Shown here piece after piece: positions 35,654 through 44,328 of a stretch of DNA of 64,000 bases; positions within the stretch are counted from its first letter, which is position 1, and each line of letters begins with the position of its first letter. The translations under genes and the position numbers were made by a program. The notes beneath the pieces were generated by a model, which saw nothing but the letters and a program-made list of their open reading frames with translations, searched no databases and had not been told where the DNA came from. The stretch comes from DAOULY01 sp034414595 (GTDB lineage: Bacteria > Chloroflexota > Dehalococcoidia > SZUA-161 > JAUWZY01): positions 4,640 through 68,639 of the forward strand of contig DAOULY010000018.1 in the NCBI GenBank assembly GCA_034414595.1. The letters are read 5' to 3'.

Positions 35654-35672
35654 AGTAATGATAATCACTACT
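35654..35672. promoter_or_regulatory. Fur/PerR-box-like operator
   Basis: The 19-mer AGTAATGATAATCACTACT is symmetric at 16 of 18 arm positions about its centre and resembles the Fur box GATAATGATAATCATTATC. It lies immediately downstream of the -10 of the repressor's own promoter, implying autoregulation. Confidence 0.75.
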
Positions 35673-35673
35673 G

Positions 35674-35702
35674 ATTATAGAACTTCTTTTCCATGCTGTC
35701 AA
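35674..35702 (-). promoter_or_regulatory. Perfect sigma-70 promoter of the Fur/PerR gene
   Basis: On the minus strand TTGACA (35702-35697), a 17-base spacer and TATAAT (35679-35674). The start point would fall within the operator at 35654-35672. Confidence 0.85.
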
Positions 35703-35799
35703 GATGCCTGTATTCCTCGTTTTCTTATAGTGGCATTCTATGCAGAATGGTATAATTTTGTAGGCATCGTTTGAAATAATACATGTCGGTGGTTAGTAC

Positions 35800-36789
35800 G
35801 TGATGCAAGACAGCAAACAAAAGTATCTTCGGGAAAGCTATACAGCACGTATAAATCGCGTCATAGATTATATTGAAGCAAACATCGACAAAGACTTGTC
35901 TTTGCAGGAACTGGCTGGGGTCGCCTATTTCTCCCCATTTCACTTTCATCGAATATTTCGCGCTATGGTGGGCGAGACCTTAAACGATTTCATACAGAGG
36001 GTCCGGATCGAAAAAGCAGCCACGAAGCTTGTACTCAATCCTAAGAAATCCATCACAGAAATAGCTTTTGAGTGTGGCTTTTCCAGCTCATCCGCGTTTG
36101 CCAGGGCATTCAGGGAAGCCTTTCATATGAGCGCAAGCGATTGGCGTTCACACGGGCACATTCAATATAGCAAGAATGGTGAAACAGTTAGCAAAGAAAG
36201 TCAATCGGTTGGCAACATCCGGCAAGACTTCGACGTCTACCCCTATTATACTCAAGGTACAATGAAACAAATGTGGAGGATAGAGATGAAGAACAAGGAA
36301 ATCCGGACCAACGTCGAGGTCAAAGATATGCCGGAGCTACATGTCGTCTATGTCCGACATATAGGTCCGTATAAAGGAGACCAGGAACTTTTTGCCAGAC
36401 TCTTCAACAAATTGATGGCATGGGCAGGGCCGAGAGGGTTACTGCGCTTCCCGGAGACTAAGGTGCTGGCGGTATATCACGATAACCCTGATATCACAGC
36501 TGAGGACAAGCTTAGAACAGACGCATGCATTACAGTACCTGAGGATACCCAGGTGGAAGGGGAAATAGGAAAGATGACAATCCCGGCGGGCAAATATGCC
36601 GTGGCGCATTTTGAGATTACACCTGATCAGTATGAGGATGCCTGGAACGCAGTCTATGGGGGATGGCTACCTGGAAGTGGATACCAGCCTGAAGATGGAC
36701 CCTGCTATGAGCTCTACCCCAGTGATCCCAAAGAACATCCCGAAGGAAAACACGTAGTCGATATCCATGTGCCGGTGAAACCTCTGTAA
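35800..36789 (+). CDS. AraC-family regulator with GyrI-like effector domain
   Basis: 329 residues. Two AraC HTH motifs lie at about 17-115 (LQELAGVAYFSPFHFHRIFRAMVGET; ITEIAFECGFSSSSAFARAFREAF). A linker follows, then a GyrI-like small-molecule-binding domain at about 170-329, as in Rob and BmrR-type sensors of toxic amphipathic compounds. The start is GTG 35800 or ATG 35803; no clear SD. An extended -10 TGGTATAAT (35748-35756) lies upstream. It is convergent with the methyltransferase gene. Confidence 0.88.
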   Translation: MMQDSKQKYLRESYTARINRVIDYIEANIDKDLSLQELAGVAYFSPFHFHRIFRAMVGETLNDFIQRVRIEKAATKLVLNPKKSITEIAFECGFSSSSAFARAFREAFHMSASDWRSHGHIQYSKNGETVSKESQSVGNIRQDFDVYPYYTQGTMKQMWRIEMKNKEIRTNVEVKDMPELHVVYVRHIGPYKGDQELFARLFNKLMAWAGPRGLLRFPETKVLAVYHDNPDITAEDKLRTDACITVPEDTQVEGEIGKMTIPAGKYAVAHFEITPDQYEDAWNAVYGGWLPGSGYQPEDGPCYELYPSDPKEHPEGKHVVDIHVPVKPL

Positions 36790-36858
36790 TTACCCCGCAT
36801 TGAGCATTAACATTCAAAGTGATTTCTTTGAATTCTCGTGCTCCGCCGTCCTTAGCAT

Positions 36859-37446
36859 CTACACTTCCTTTACCAGCACTATAGCTCTGCTAAAGCGTAC
36901 CCGCGGCTGTTCCGAGACTGAAAAGCCAAGTTCCTGCGCTACCTTCACAGTCTGTTCGAAATCAAGGCGGGAGGTATGGATTTTGGGTTCGGCAATGAAT
37001 AGCCGACCCTCTGCCTTGAGTAGTGTTAAGATCTCTTTCAGGAATGCTCGAGTATCTGGCACCTCATGGACCATCCAGAACGCCAGTACGAAATCCAATT
37101 GCTCCTTCACACCGATATAACGGGACTCACATTGATGAATCTTGATCTGGTTGGAGAGGCCTGCCCTGGCAGCCCTGCTCTTGACCATTCCTAACATCTC
37201 AGGTTGAAGGTCGGCAGAGATCACGAGGCCGTCTTCGCCAACGAGTCGAGCAAGACCCAGGGACGCAAATCCTCTGCCGCAGCCGATGTCCAATACTGTC
37301 ATTCCAGGCTTAACATATTGACCGAACAGCTTTCGAGGGTTATGAAGAAGTGGGCGTAATAAGTTGTCGAATAGGTAGGTAAGCTGCCATGGGCAAACGC
37401 AGGTTTTTCTTGAAACCTGTATGTCGTAAGTCTTTTCAGTGTCCAT
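36859..37446 (-). CDS. Class I SAM-dependent methyltransferase
   Basis: 195 residues. The SAM-binding loop is VLDIGCGRGFASLGLA, followed by DLQPEML and a motif-IV-like DFVLAFWMVHEV, the UbiE/Methyltransf_11 type. A CVCPWQLTYLFDNLLRPLLHNP segment before the domain may contribute to substrate binding. AGGAGG stands 8 bases before ATG 37446; an in-frame ATG at 37464 would contain that SD. Its promoter holds the same 15-bp operator as the adjacent MarR gene, so it is very probably repressed by that MarR protein. The substrate is unknown. Confidence 0.87.
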   Translation of the reverse strand: MDTEKTYDIQVSRKTCVCPWQLTYLFDNLLRPLLHNPRKLFGQYVKPGMTVLDIGCGRGFASLGLARLVGEDGLVISADLQPEMLGMVKSRAARAGLSNQIKIHQCESRYIGVKEQLDFVLAFWMVHEVPDTRAFLKEILTLLKAEGRLFIAEPKIHTSRLDFEQTVKVAQELGFSVSEQPRVRFSRAIVLVKEV

Positions 37447-37466
37447 GGTATTTCCCTCCTTCATAA

Positions 37467-37482
37467 AGTTTAGCTACTAAAC
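37467..37482. promoter_or_regulatory. MarR-type operator at the methyltransferase promoter
   Basis: GTTTAG-CTA-CTAAAC (37468-37482) is a perfect 6-3-6 palindrome overlapping the likely -10 (TAAACT on the minus strand, 37472-37467). The same arms occur at 37991-38005 before the MarR gene. Confidence 0.78.
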
Positions 37483-37504
37483 AAACATGTTCAAAAAAAA
37501 GAAA

Positions 37505-37981
37505 CTAAACATTCTCCTTTCGTTGTTCATACTTATCCAGTATTTCGTTGAGATCGGTCATAGCTGTAGCAAACGTATCGAGCTTTGGCTTGAGCTGGCT
37601 TCCGAAATACTCGCGAACTATGTCGAACATATGCATGTGGAATTGTTCGTGGTTTTGGAAGCCTATCCAACCAAGATCCGTGAGTTCAAGGATGACCTCC
37701 CTAGCGTTGTCGTAAGGACGTGTTTTACGAACTAAACCTTTCCTAACAAGTTTGGCAATCGTCTGCGAAACCGCCCCTTTAGTCAGTCCCATATGTTCCG
37801 CCAGTGCAGTCACATTGATTCTCGGATGCTGCCCAATAGCTTGAATAGTGTGTATTTCCTTCCTATACAGTGGAACGCCGGTGCCGAAATCACGAGATGG
37901 TGTGTGCATCGACTCCATCTTTGTTATCACCTGATCCAGGATATCCAGAATTCGCTCAAATGTAGTGGTTTCGTCCCTCAT
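37505..37981 (-). CDS. MarR-family transcriptional regulator
   Basis: 158 residues. The winged-helix core is INVTALAEHMGLTKGAVSQTIAKLVRKGLVRKTRPYDNAREVILELT, with helices for dimerisation on both sides. The start at 37981 follows from the promoter: the -10 ends at 37990, so an upstream ATG at 37999 would not be transcribed. The mRNA would then be nearly leaderless, and no SD is seen. It is co-oriented with the methyltransferase gene it appears to control. Confidence 0.85.
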   Translation of the reverse strand: MRDETTTFERILDILDQVITKMESMHTPSRDFGTGVPLYRKEIHTIQAIGQHPRINVTALAEHMGLTKGAVSQTIAKLVRKGLVRKTRPYDNAREVILELTDLGWIGFQNHEQFHMHMFDIVREYFGSQLKPKLDTFATAMTDLNEILDKYEQRKENV

Positions 37982-37989
37982 ACACAGAT

Positions 37990-38018
37990 AGTTTAGCAAC
38001 TAAACAATATTTTGTCAA
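37990..38018 (-). promoter_or_regulatory. Promoter with embedded MarR operator
   Basis: On the minus strand TTGACA (38018-38013), a 17-base spacer and TAAACT (37995-37990). The palindrome GTTTAG-CAA-CTAAAC (37991-38005) covers the -10 and half of the spacer, so a bound dimer would block RNA polymerase. Confidence 0.8.
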
Positions 38019-38617
38019 GACCCTTTTGTGGGTTATAGCTTGTACCATTGCACGAACGGTCGTATCGTGTGAGTTAGGCAGGGCTCCTCGAAAAGCCATT
38101 GCCTGCTCCGACACGGTTCGAACTAACCAATAGCTACTTCTCATAAAGTCGATCAACTGGTCACCTTTTCAGCTTCTGAATCAGACTTTCATTGGTATAT
38201 CGCGAAGTGTGTGCTATCATAGTAGCTGCTGTAAAGTCACTGTGGAGTCAAAGTAGCGCATGAAGTGGTCGGCAGAAGAAGTAGTCGGCTGACCGAAATG
38301 TTAAAGAAAGGGATGCCCTGGCTACAGAGGGGACGGGGTGTGGGAGAAAACAACGGGCTGACTTCGGCAATGGTCCAGTTGTCACAGAGGCCCTCATCAT
38401 CGAGTTAGAGCAGAGCTTGACCAGGACTATACCCAAGATTCTCGATTATCTGAAGCCTGCTGCCTGTTGGCATCAGAGACTTGGTAAACCGACACATCCC
38501 TAGTGCGATATCCTGGCACTACCTCGGGAACGGCATATGTATGGGGCAAACCGAGGTAAGCAGGAACAGTTTCTTGGCTGCAAGGCAGGTTTATCTTGAA
38601 GAATCCAAAGGAGGGAT
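38019..38617. other. Intergenic region of about 600 bases
   Basis: No supported gene. A stop-free stretch of about 190 bases (near 38284-38505, plus strand) reads like protein but lacks a start codon and a ribosome-binding site. The region should contain the promoter for the PpsA/PpsB-like operon. Confidence 0.35.
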
Positions 38618-40267
38618 ATGGCAATTGATTATGGCATGACCGGAGTGATCTTGGATGAAGAGTTGGACTTGAAAAACTACCCCGTCTGGATTTGTGAAAT
38701 AGTACACGGCTATCCAGCATGGACTCCTCTTTATGCCTTCATGTTCTGTGAGCTAACCCCCTATGGCATGCAGCACGCTGCCGAGGTGCTCTCATGCCCG
38801 GAGACCAAGGGTTGGGAATGGAAGCTCCACAACGGCTATGTCTATGTCGCAGTCATAGAGGCCAAACCGGAAGAGGTCCCGTCTCGGGAAGAGCTGTTCC
38901 GGGAGCGGATAGCGGCATTCCTTGAGGGCCCGGAGGCGAAATGGATCCTGGATCGGGAGCGAATCTGGGGACTTTATGGACACATCCAGGGAGTTGATAT
39001 TGAGAACGTGAGCTCTTGCCAGCTTCGCGAGCTGTTCTGGGAAGCCTGGGACGTCTTCCGCAAGGTCCACGAGATACACTTCTACTGGATGTATGGGCTG
39101 TACCTCCTTGATCACCGGTTCGCCACCGCATGCCAAGAACTCACCGGAATCGGCCCTGACGATCCTATGCACGCGAAGCTGAGAAGTGGCTTCGACAATA
39201 CGCTATTCCAAACAAACAAGGAGATGTGGCTTCTAGGTAATAAAGCGAGGGAAATGGGGCTTGCTGACCTTTTCCTGAATACTGCCGATGGCGAGCAACT
39301 GATGGCCGAGCTTAAGGACAGCGAAGCCGGGAGAAAGTGGGTTGATGCATACTTGGAATTCCTCAAAGTTCGCGGCTGGAGATGCGTGCGTATGGTCGAT
39401 TGGGGGACCCCATCGTGGATTGAGCAGCCAAGCTTGGGGCTGCCGGATATTAAAGGAATTATAGCCAAAGAGACCTTCGCCCCAGATGTGGAGAGGCAAC
39501 GTCTGGCTAAGGAAAGAGAGGAGGCGGAGAGGGAGCTTCTGGCGAAAGTCCCAGCAGAGCAAAAGGGGTGGTTGGGCAGGTTGCTGAAGGTGGCGCAGAT
39601 GTCTGCTTCGTGGACTGAAGATCATACGCCTTTCTGCGAACTGGCGCAAAATGCGGTAACTCGCAAGGTTGTTTGGGAAGTCGGCAAGAGGTTCGCTGGT
39701 GCCGGAATTATTGACGAGCCATTTGATATCTTAATGCTACTGCCTTGGGAGATTAGAAAGGCGATCGTGCCCTTAGGAAGAGTCGACTACCGCCAGCTTG
39801 CACGGTGGCGCAAGGAAGAATGGCACAAAGCACTTGAGATCGAGCCATTACCCTTCCTCGGCCAGATAGAGAGACTCGGGGAAGTGGCAAACAAAGACCC
39901 CATAGTCCGAGTAGTAGGTGCACCCCCTTTGGTTCGCCCTGAGCTAAAGGCTGACTTCTATGGGGCTGGCGGAGCCCCGGGGGTTGCCGAAGGTAATGCT
40001 CGAGTCATCATGAGTGAGAGCGAGCTTGCCCAGATTCAGCCGGGGGAAATTCTGGTGGCGCCATTCACAGCCGCCCCCTGGATAGCCGCATTTCATGTTG
40101 TCGGCGGCGTGGTTACCGATATGGGAGGGGGCATGGCCCACGCCGTGATCATGGGGCGAGAGTTCGGCATTCCTGTTGTCGCTGGCACCCTGGAGGGCAC
40201 GAGGAAGATCAAGACGGGGCAAAGGATCAGAGTTGATGGCAACAACATGGCTGTCTATTTCCTGTAG
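38618..40267 (+). CDS. PEP-utilising mobile-domain protein (PpsA-like), copy 2
   Basis: 549 residues. The C-terminal swivel domain has GGGMAHAVIMGREFGIPVVAGT with the phospho-accepting His. The helical N-terminal part is shared with the paralogue at 26139-27782 (for example ELTGIGPDDPMHAKLRSGFDNTL versus DLTGITPSDVKFAKLMSGFDSTL). AGGAGGGAT sits before the start. It is followed 29 bases later by an ATP-grasp gene, so the pair reconstitutes a PEP-synthase-like enzyme in two chains, as in phenylphosphate synthase PpsA/PpsB. The acceptor is inferred to be a small hydroxylated or aromatic compound. Confidence 0.85.
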   Translation: MAIDYGMTGVILDEELDLKNYPVWICEIVHGYPAWTPLYAFMFCELTPYGMQHAAEVLSCPETKGWEWKLHNGYVYVAVIEAKPEEVPSREELFRERIAAFLEGPEAKWILDRERIWGLYGHIQGVDIENVSSCQLRELFWEAWDVFRKVHEIHFYWMYGLYLLDHRFATACQELTGIGPDDPMHAKLRSGFDNTLFQTNKEMWLLGNKAREMGLADLFLNTADGEQLMAELKDSEAGRKWVDAYLEFLKVRGWRCVRMVDWGTPSWIEQPSLGLPDIKGIIAKETFAPDVERQRLAKEREEAERELLAKVPAEQKGWLGRLLKVAQMSASWTEDHTPFCELAQNAVTRKVVWEVGKRFAGAGIIDEPFDILMLLPWEIRKAIVPLGRVDYRQLARWRKEEWHKALEIEPLPFLGQIERLGEVANKDPIVRVVGAPPLVRPELKADFYGAGGAPGVAEGNARVIMSESELAQIQPGEILVAPFTAAPWIAAFHVVGGVVTDMGGGMAHAVIMGREFGIPVVAGTLEGTRKIKTGQRIRVDGNNMAVYFL

Positions 40268-40296
40268 CGGAAAGCTAAGCAACAAAGAGGCTATCT

Positions 40297-41319
40297 GTGG
40301 CTGAGAAGTGGCTATTTTGGCTTGATGAGATCTGTCAGCAGGACAGCCAGTCGGTGGGAAGGAAATGCGCAAATCTGGGGGAATTACACCGGCTGGGGCT
40401 GCCAGCTCCTCCTGGATTCGCGTTATCGGTTGAGGCATATAGTACGTTTCTCGCCGAGACCGGTACCAGCCGAGAACTATGGCAATACTTGCGCAAATTT
40501 AATGCTGGTTCCCAGGATGCGGGGCAATATCAAGAAGCAGCCAAAGCGATGCAGCGCATCGTGGAATCAAAGGCGATGCCCAAGGATATGCAAGATGTCA
40601 TCTCCACGAGCTATGATGCTCTGTGTCAGAGAACCGGCGTTGCCGATGTCGCAGTCGCCGTCCGCTCGGCTGGACCGGTAAGTCACCCCGGGCAATATGA
40701 GACTTACCTAAACGTAAAGGGGAAGTCTGATCTGGTACGTAAGGTGATAAAAGTGTGGTCCAGCACATTCAATGCCCGTTCTCTAATCTCGCGTGCTCGA
40801 CACGCTCTTCCCTTGGAAACAGATCTTATTGGCGTCGCAGTGCTCAAGATGGTCAATGCTCGCTGTGCTGGCGTCTGCTTTACCGCTGATCCAAATACTG
40901 GTGACAGGTCAAAGATAACAATCGAAGCTAACTGGGGATTAGGTGAAAGCGTTGTCGCGGGGATGATAGTGCCCGACAGGTGGACATTGGACAAGGAAAG
41001 CTTGGAGCCACTGGAAAGGAAGCTGGGGGAAAAGAGGGTACAGGTGGCCTTTTCCGAAAGCGGAGTCGATGAGAAGAGAGTCCCTCCCGATAGAATGGGC
41101 ATCTTCTGTTTAAGCGACGAAGAGGCGAGGAGGATAGGAGAGTTAGCCAAAATCCTGGAAACGCACTTCACGGTGCCTCAGGACTTGGAGTGGGCCATTG
41201 ATACCCACTTGCCCTTTCCTGAAAACGTCTTCCTGTTGCAGACTCGTCCCGAGGTTATAAAAATGACAAAGAGTGCTACTGACCGCATACTGGACGACAT
41301 TTTGAAAGGGGGTAGTTAG
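40297..41319 (+). CDS. PEP/pyruvate-binding ATP-grasp protein (PpsB-like)
   Basis: 340 residues, corresponding to the N-terminal nucleotide-binding domain of PEP synthase: VGRKCANLGELHRLGLPAPPGFAL, AVRSAGPVSHPGQYETYLNV, GVCFTADPNTGDRSKITIEANWGLGESVV, and the C-terminal LLQTRPE. It lacks the phosphohistidine and PEP-binding domains, which are supplied by the upstream gene. The start is GTG 40297 with AGAGG 8 bases upstream. In phenylphosphate synthase this subunit binds ATP and stimulates phosphotransfer. Confidence 0.88.
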   Translation: MAEKWLFWLDEICQQDSQSVGRKCANLGELHRLGLPAPPGFALSVEAYSTFLAETGTSRELWQYLRKFNAGSQDAGQYQEAAKAMQRIVESKAMPKDMQDVISTSYDALCQRTGVADVAVAVRSAGPVSHPGQYETYLNVKGKSDLVRKVIKVWSSTFNARSLISRARHALPLETDLIGVAVLKMVNARCAGVCFTADPNTGDRSKITIEANWGLGESVVAGMIVPDRWTLDKESLEPLERKLGEKRVQVAFSESGVDEKRVPPDRMGIFCLSDEEARRIGELAKILETHFTVPQDLEWAIDTHLPFPENVFLLQTRPEVIKMTKSATDRILDDILKGGS

Positions 41320-41325
41320 GAACTC

Positions 41326-42066
41326 ATGGTAAGAACCTATGTTATTCATCCTATTCCGTTGCTGAAGGCGGATTTTGCCAAGCCTAAGATGACATACCTG
41401 ATGAACTTCGGGCAGACGCTACAAATCGGTCTCTATGTCTGGTATCTGGAAGGTGGTGAGAAGAATATCATCGTGGATGCAGGCATAACATCAGAGAGGC
41501 TTGCCACGCGTGGATATAAGGTTGAGCCTATACAAACTCTGGCTGAAGGTCTGAGCAAGGTAGGGCTCACGGTTGGTGATATAGATGTCATCATTGCAAC
41601 CCATCTCCACCACGATCATTATGCTCTTGCCCATGAGTTCCCCAATGCCGAAGTAATTGTGCAAAGGGCGGAACTCGAATTCGCTCGCAACCCACACCCA
41701 ATGGTCGCCGGAACATGGCCCGCAGACTATCGCGATTTGCTCGCGGGGCTTCGCTTTAGGGAGGTTGATGGAGACACGAGGATAGATGATGGGATAGAGC
41801 TTCTGCTGACGCCAGGCCACAGCGCGGGAAGCCAGTCTGTAGCTGTAAACACCAGCCAGGGCACAGCTATCATTGCCGGCTTCTGTTGTATCCGAGAAAA
41901 CTTTGAACCTACACCGGAGATCAGGGGCAGGATGCCTGTAATCACACCGGGTATCCATATGGACGCATTGCTGGCTTATGAGAGTGTGGCAAGGGTGAAA
42001 GAGCTTGCTGACATAATAGTGCCGATCCATGAAGCTGATCTTGTGGACAAAGAGACAATACCTTAG
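41326..42066 (+). CDS. Metallo-beta-lactamase-fold hydrolase (AHL-lactonase-like)
   Basis: 246 residues. The metal motif THLHHDHY (HxHxDH), a later LTPGHSAGSQS His and the IVPIHEADL end are typical of the N-acyl-homoserine-lactonase-like MBL group, with a di-zinc centre. It starts 6 bases after the PpsB-like stop, so it is in the same operon and probably hydrolyses an ester, lactone or phosphate in that pathway. A quorum-quenching role is not suggested by context. Confidence 0.87.
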   Translation: MVRTYVIHPIPLLKADFAKPKMTYLMNFGQTLQIGLYVWYLEGGEKNIIVDAGITSERLATRGYKVEPIQTLAEGLSKVGLTVGDIDVIIATHLHHDHYALAHEFPNAEVIVQRAELEFARNPHPMVAGTWPADYRDLLAGLRFREVDGDTRIDDGIELLLTPGHSAGSQSVAVNTSQGTAIIAGFCCIRENFEPTPEIRGRMPVITPGIHMDALLAYESVARVKELADIIVPIHEADLVDKETIP

Positions 42067-42189
42067 CTCGAACTCAGGAGCGCCAAGACGCATTTGGCGG
42101 CCTCCAGATTTGCGGGGAAGGTGGAGCAAGCACACCGAACCCATCGGCTTGCAGTTCAGGGGTGTGAAGCGAGGTAAATGGGCAACATC

Positions 42190-42218
42190 TTGACAAGACT
42201 CTGGTTAAGTTGTATATA
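42190..42218 (+). promoter_or_regulatory. Promoter of a small RNA upstream of catalase
   Basis: TTGACA (42190-42195), a 17-base spacer and TATATA (42213-42218), reading towards the terminator at 42334-42369. Confidence 0.6.
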
Positions 42219-42224
42219 GAGGTA

Positions 42225-42369
42225 AATATAGGGGATAAGGCTAATCAGCCTGACCGACGGCAGGGGAAATGTAAGCGACAGATATTGCACGGTTGAATAA
42301 TCGGTGAGGAGGTGTGTAGTTGGTGTATATATGGGCGGAGAAGCAGAAAGCTTCTCTGCCTTTTGTTTT
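42225..42369 (+). ncRNA. Candidate small RNA of about 145 nt before the catalase gene
   Basis: The stretch between a good promoter and a perfect intrinsic terminator has no open frame. It contains a small hairpin AGGCT-AATC-AGCCT (42238-42252 region) and ends in GGCGGAGAAGC / GCTTCTCTGCC followed by TTTTGTTTT. It could be a free-standing RNA or a terminator-controlled leader for catalase 200 bases further on. I do not recognise a known aptamer. Confidence 0.5.
42334..42369 (+). terminator. Intrinsic terminator
   Basis: An 11-bp stem (one G-U pair), loop AGAAA, then TTTTGTTTT. This is the clearest rho-independent terminator in the window. Confidence 0.85.
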
Positions 42370-42574
42370 CAGGACAGAAGGCAAGGATTAGAGTCGCCTC
42401 ATTGCGGGCTGAAATGGAAAATCCCTGCTTGGCTGCCGACAATGGTAGGGAAAGTGTAAACTAAAGGCAAGTTGACGCTTAAACAGGGCTGGGTATTATA
42501 GTCAGATATAGCTGCAGTAGTTGATATGGGAAAATCCCGACAGAAACCATCATTAACACAATAGGGAGGGAACT

Positions 42575-44050
42575 GTGAAACAGAAGCGCCTTACAACTAA
42601 TCAGGGGGTTCCGGTTAGTGACAACCAGAATTCAGTGACCGTGGGTGAGCGTGGGCCTGTTTTGCTGCAAGATGTGCATCTCATTGAGAAGCTGGCGCAC
42701 TTCGACCGCGAGCGAATCCCGGAGCGCGTAGTTCACGCCAAGGGTGCCGGAGCCCACGGCTACTTCCAGGTATATAAGAGTATGGAGAAGTATACCTGTG
42801 CCAACTTCCTTCAGAATCCGGCAAAGCGGACACCCGTCTTCGTCCGTTTCTCTACGGTGGTTGGCGCACGAGGGTCAGCAGATACAGTCCGTGACCCCAG
42901 GGGCTTTGCCGTTAAGTTCTATACCGAAGAGGGGAACTACGATCTGGTGGGGAACAACCTGCCCGTATTTTTCATCCGCGACGCTATCAAGTTTCCAGAT
43001 ATGGTCCATGCTTTCAAGCCTGCTCCTGATACAAACATCCCAACTGCCTCCAGCGCAAACAGTCGTTTTTGGGACTTTATCTCTTTGACCCTGGAGTCCA
43101 CCCACATGATCATCTGGCTCTTCTCCGACCGGGGCACGGTCAAGAGCTACCGGAAAATGGAAGGGTTTGGCGTCAACACCTACAAGTGGGTGAACAAGCG
43201 AGGCAAGGAAGTCTATGTTAAATATCACTGGAAACCAGTGGCGGGATTAGAGACAATCGACCGCCACGAGGCTACTCGCCTTGCGGGGGAAGACCCTGAC
43301 ATTGCCACCCGCGATCTATATGATACCATCGCCTCCGGCAGGACAGTGGAGTATGAGTTGAACGTTCAGACCATAAACGTCGCCGATGAGTTCAAGCAGA
43401 GCTTCGATCCTCTTGATGTCACCAAGACTTGGCCCGAGGATAAGTTCCCGCTGATGCCTGTGGGCAAGATGGTGCTGAATCGTAATCCAGAGAACTACTT
43501 TGCTGAGGTGGAGCAGGCCGCTTTCTGCCCTGCCTCTATCGTCCCCGGCATTGAGCTCTCCGCAGACAAACTCCTGCAAGGCAGGGTCTTCGCCTACGCG
43601 GATACCCAAAGGCATCGGCTGGGGCCTAACTACTTGCAGCTCCCTATCAATCGGCCTCAAGTGCCGGTCAACACCAACCAGCGTGATGGGTTCATGCAGT
43701 ATGCCCCCTATGGTGGCGGAACGGTTAATTATGAGCCCAACACCTTGGCGGGCGGGGCACCCCGTGAGGCTCCTGCCTACCCGACGAGCCAGCCCCATAT
43801 CGAAGGTGATATAGTGCGCCGAAAAATAAGCCTGACTAACGATTTCGAGCAGGCGGGCGCGCTCTACCGCTCATTCAGCAAAGTGGACCAGGATCACCTG
43901 ATTGATAATATCGTTGACTCTTTGGGTAAGGCGGATAAGCCCATTCAGCAACGCATGGTTGAGAATCTTACCAAGGCTGACCCCAAACTTGGCAAGAGCG
44001 TAGCAACGGGGCTGAAACTCCATCCTGCATCCAAGAGAAGGAGGAAGTAG
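42575..44050 (+). CDS. katA: Monofunctional heme catalase (KatA, small-subunit clade)
   Basis: 491 residues, the usual small-subunit length. Active-site His in RVVHAKGAGAHGYF, the Asn in YDLVGNNLPVFFIRDAIKFPD, and the proximal heme ligand region RVFAYADTQRHRLGPNY (Tyr in RxxxYxDTQ) are all intact. It converts hydrogen peroxide to water and oxygen in the cytoplasm. GGGAGGG precedes the start. It adds to the peroxide defences at 31-36 kb; control by the Fur/PerR protein is plausible, but no clear box was found here. Confidence 0.96.
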   Translation: MKQKRLTTNQGVPVSDNQNSVTVGERGPVLLQDVHLIEKLAHFDRERIPERVVHAKGAGAHGYFQVYKSMEKYTCANFLQNPAKRTPVFVRFSTVVGARGSADTVRDPRGFAVKFYTEEGNYDLVGNNLPVFFIRDAIKFPDMVHAFKPAPDTNIPTASSANSRFWDFISLTLESTHMIIWLFSDRGTVKSYRKMEGFGVNTYKWVNKRGKEVYVKYHWKPVAGLETIDRHEATRLAGEDPDIATRDLYDTIASGRTVEYELNVQTINVADEFKQSFDPLDVTKTWPEDKFPLMPVGKMVLNRNPENYFAEVEQAAFCPASIVPGIELSADKLLQGRVFAYADTQRHRLGPNYLQLPINRPQVPVNTNQRDGFMQYAPYGGGTVNYEPNTLAGGAPREAPAYPTSQPHIEGDIVRRKISLTNDFEQAGALYRSFSKVDQDHLIDNIVDSLGKADKPIQQRMVENLTKADPKLGKSVATGLKLHPASKRRRK

Positions 44051-44061
44051 CAACCTGTTGT

Positions 44062-44077
44062 GCCTGGTAATCCAGGC
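44062..44077 (+). terminator. Small hairpin after catalase
   Basis: GCCTGG-TAAT-CCAGGC, 11 bases after the stop codon. It has no T-tract, so termination efficiency is doubtful. The remainder up to 44328 holds no gene I can support. Confidence 0.4.
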
Positions 44078-44328
44078 GAGTTAACATAAAGATAACGGGG
44101 GTCAGGGTAGAGATTTTTGGGAATTAGGAGTTCTGACGAGACTAATGGCTAAGGTTGTGGTTTTAGAGCGACTAAGTCTGCGAAGTGCCACAGCATCGGG
44201 CTGGCTGTTGTAACTATGGTTGGGTCTGTTGGAGGCCTTGACAGAAGCGAGCAAGGGGTATTAACACAGCCACGGCAATTGAGGTAGGGAATATAGGCTC
44301 CTACTGGTTCTGATAGCAATCTCGCCGG

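Noticed and set aside
38284..38505. Stop-free stretch reading like protein upstream of the PpsA-like gene
   Set aside because: No start codon with a ribosome-binding site and no recognisable family; the length is within chance.
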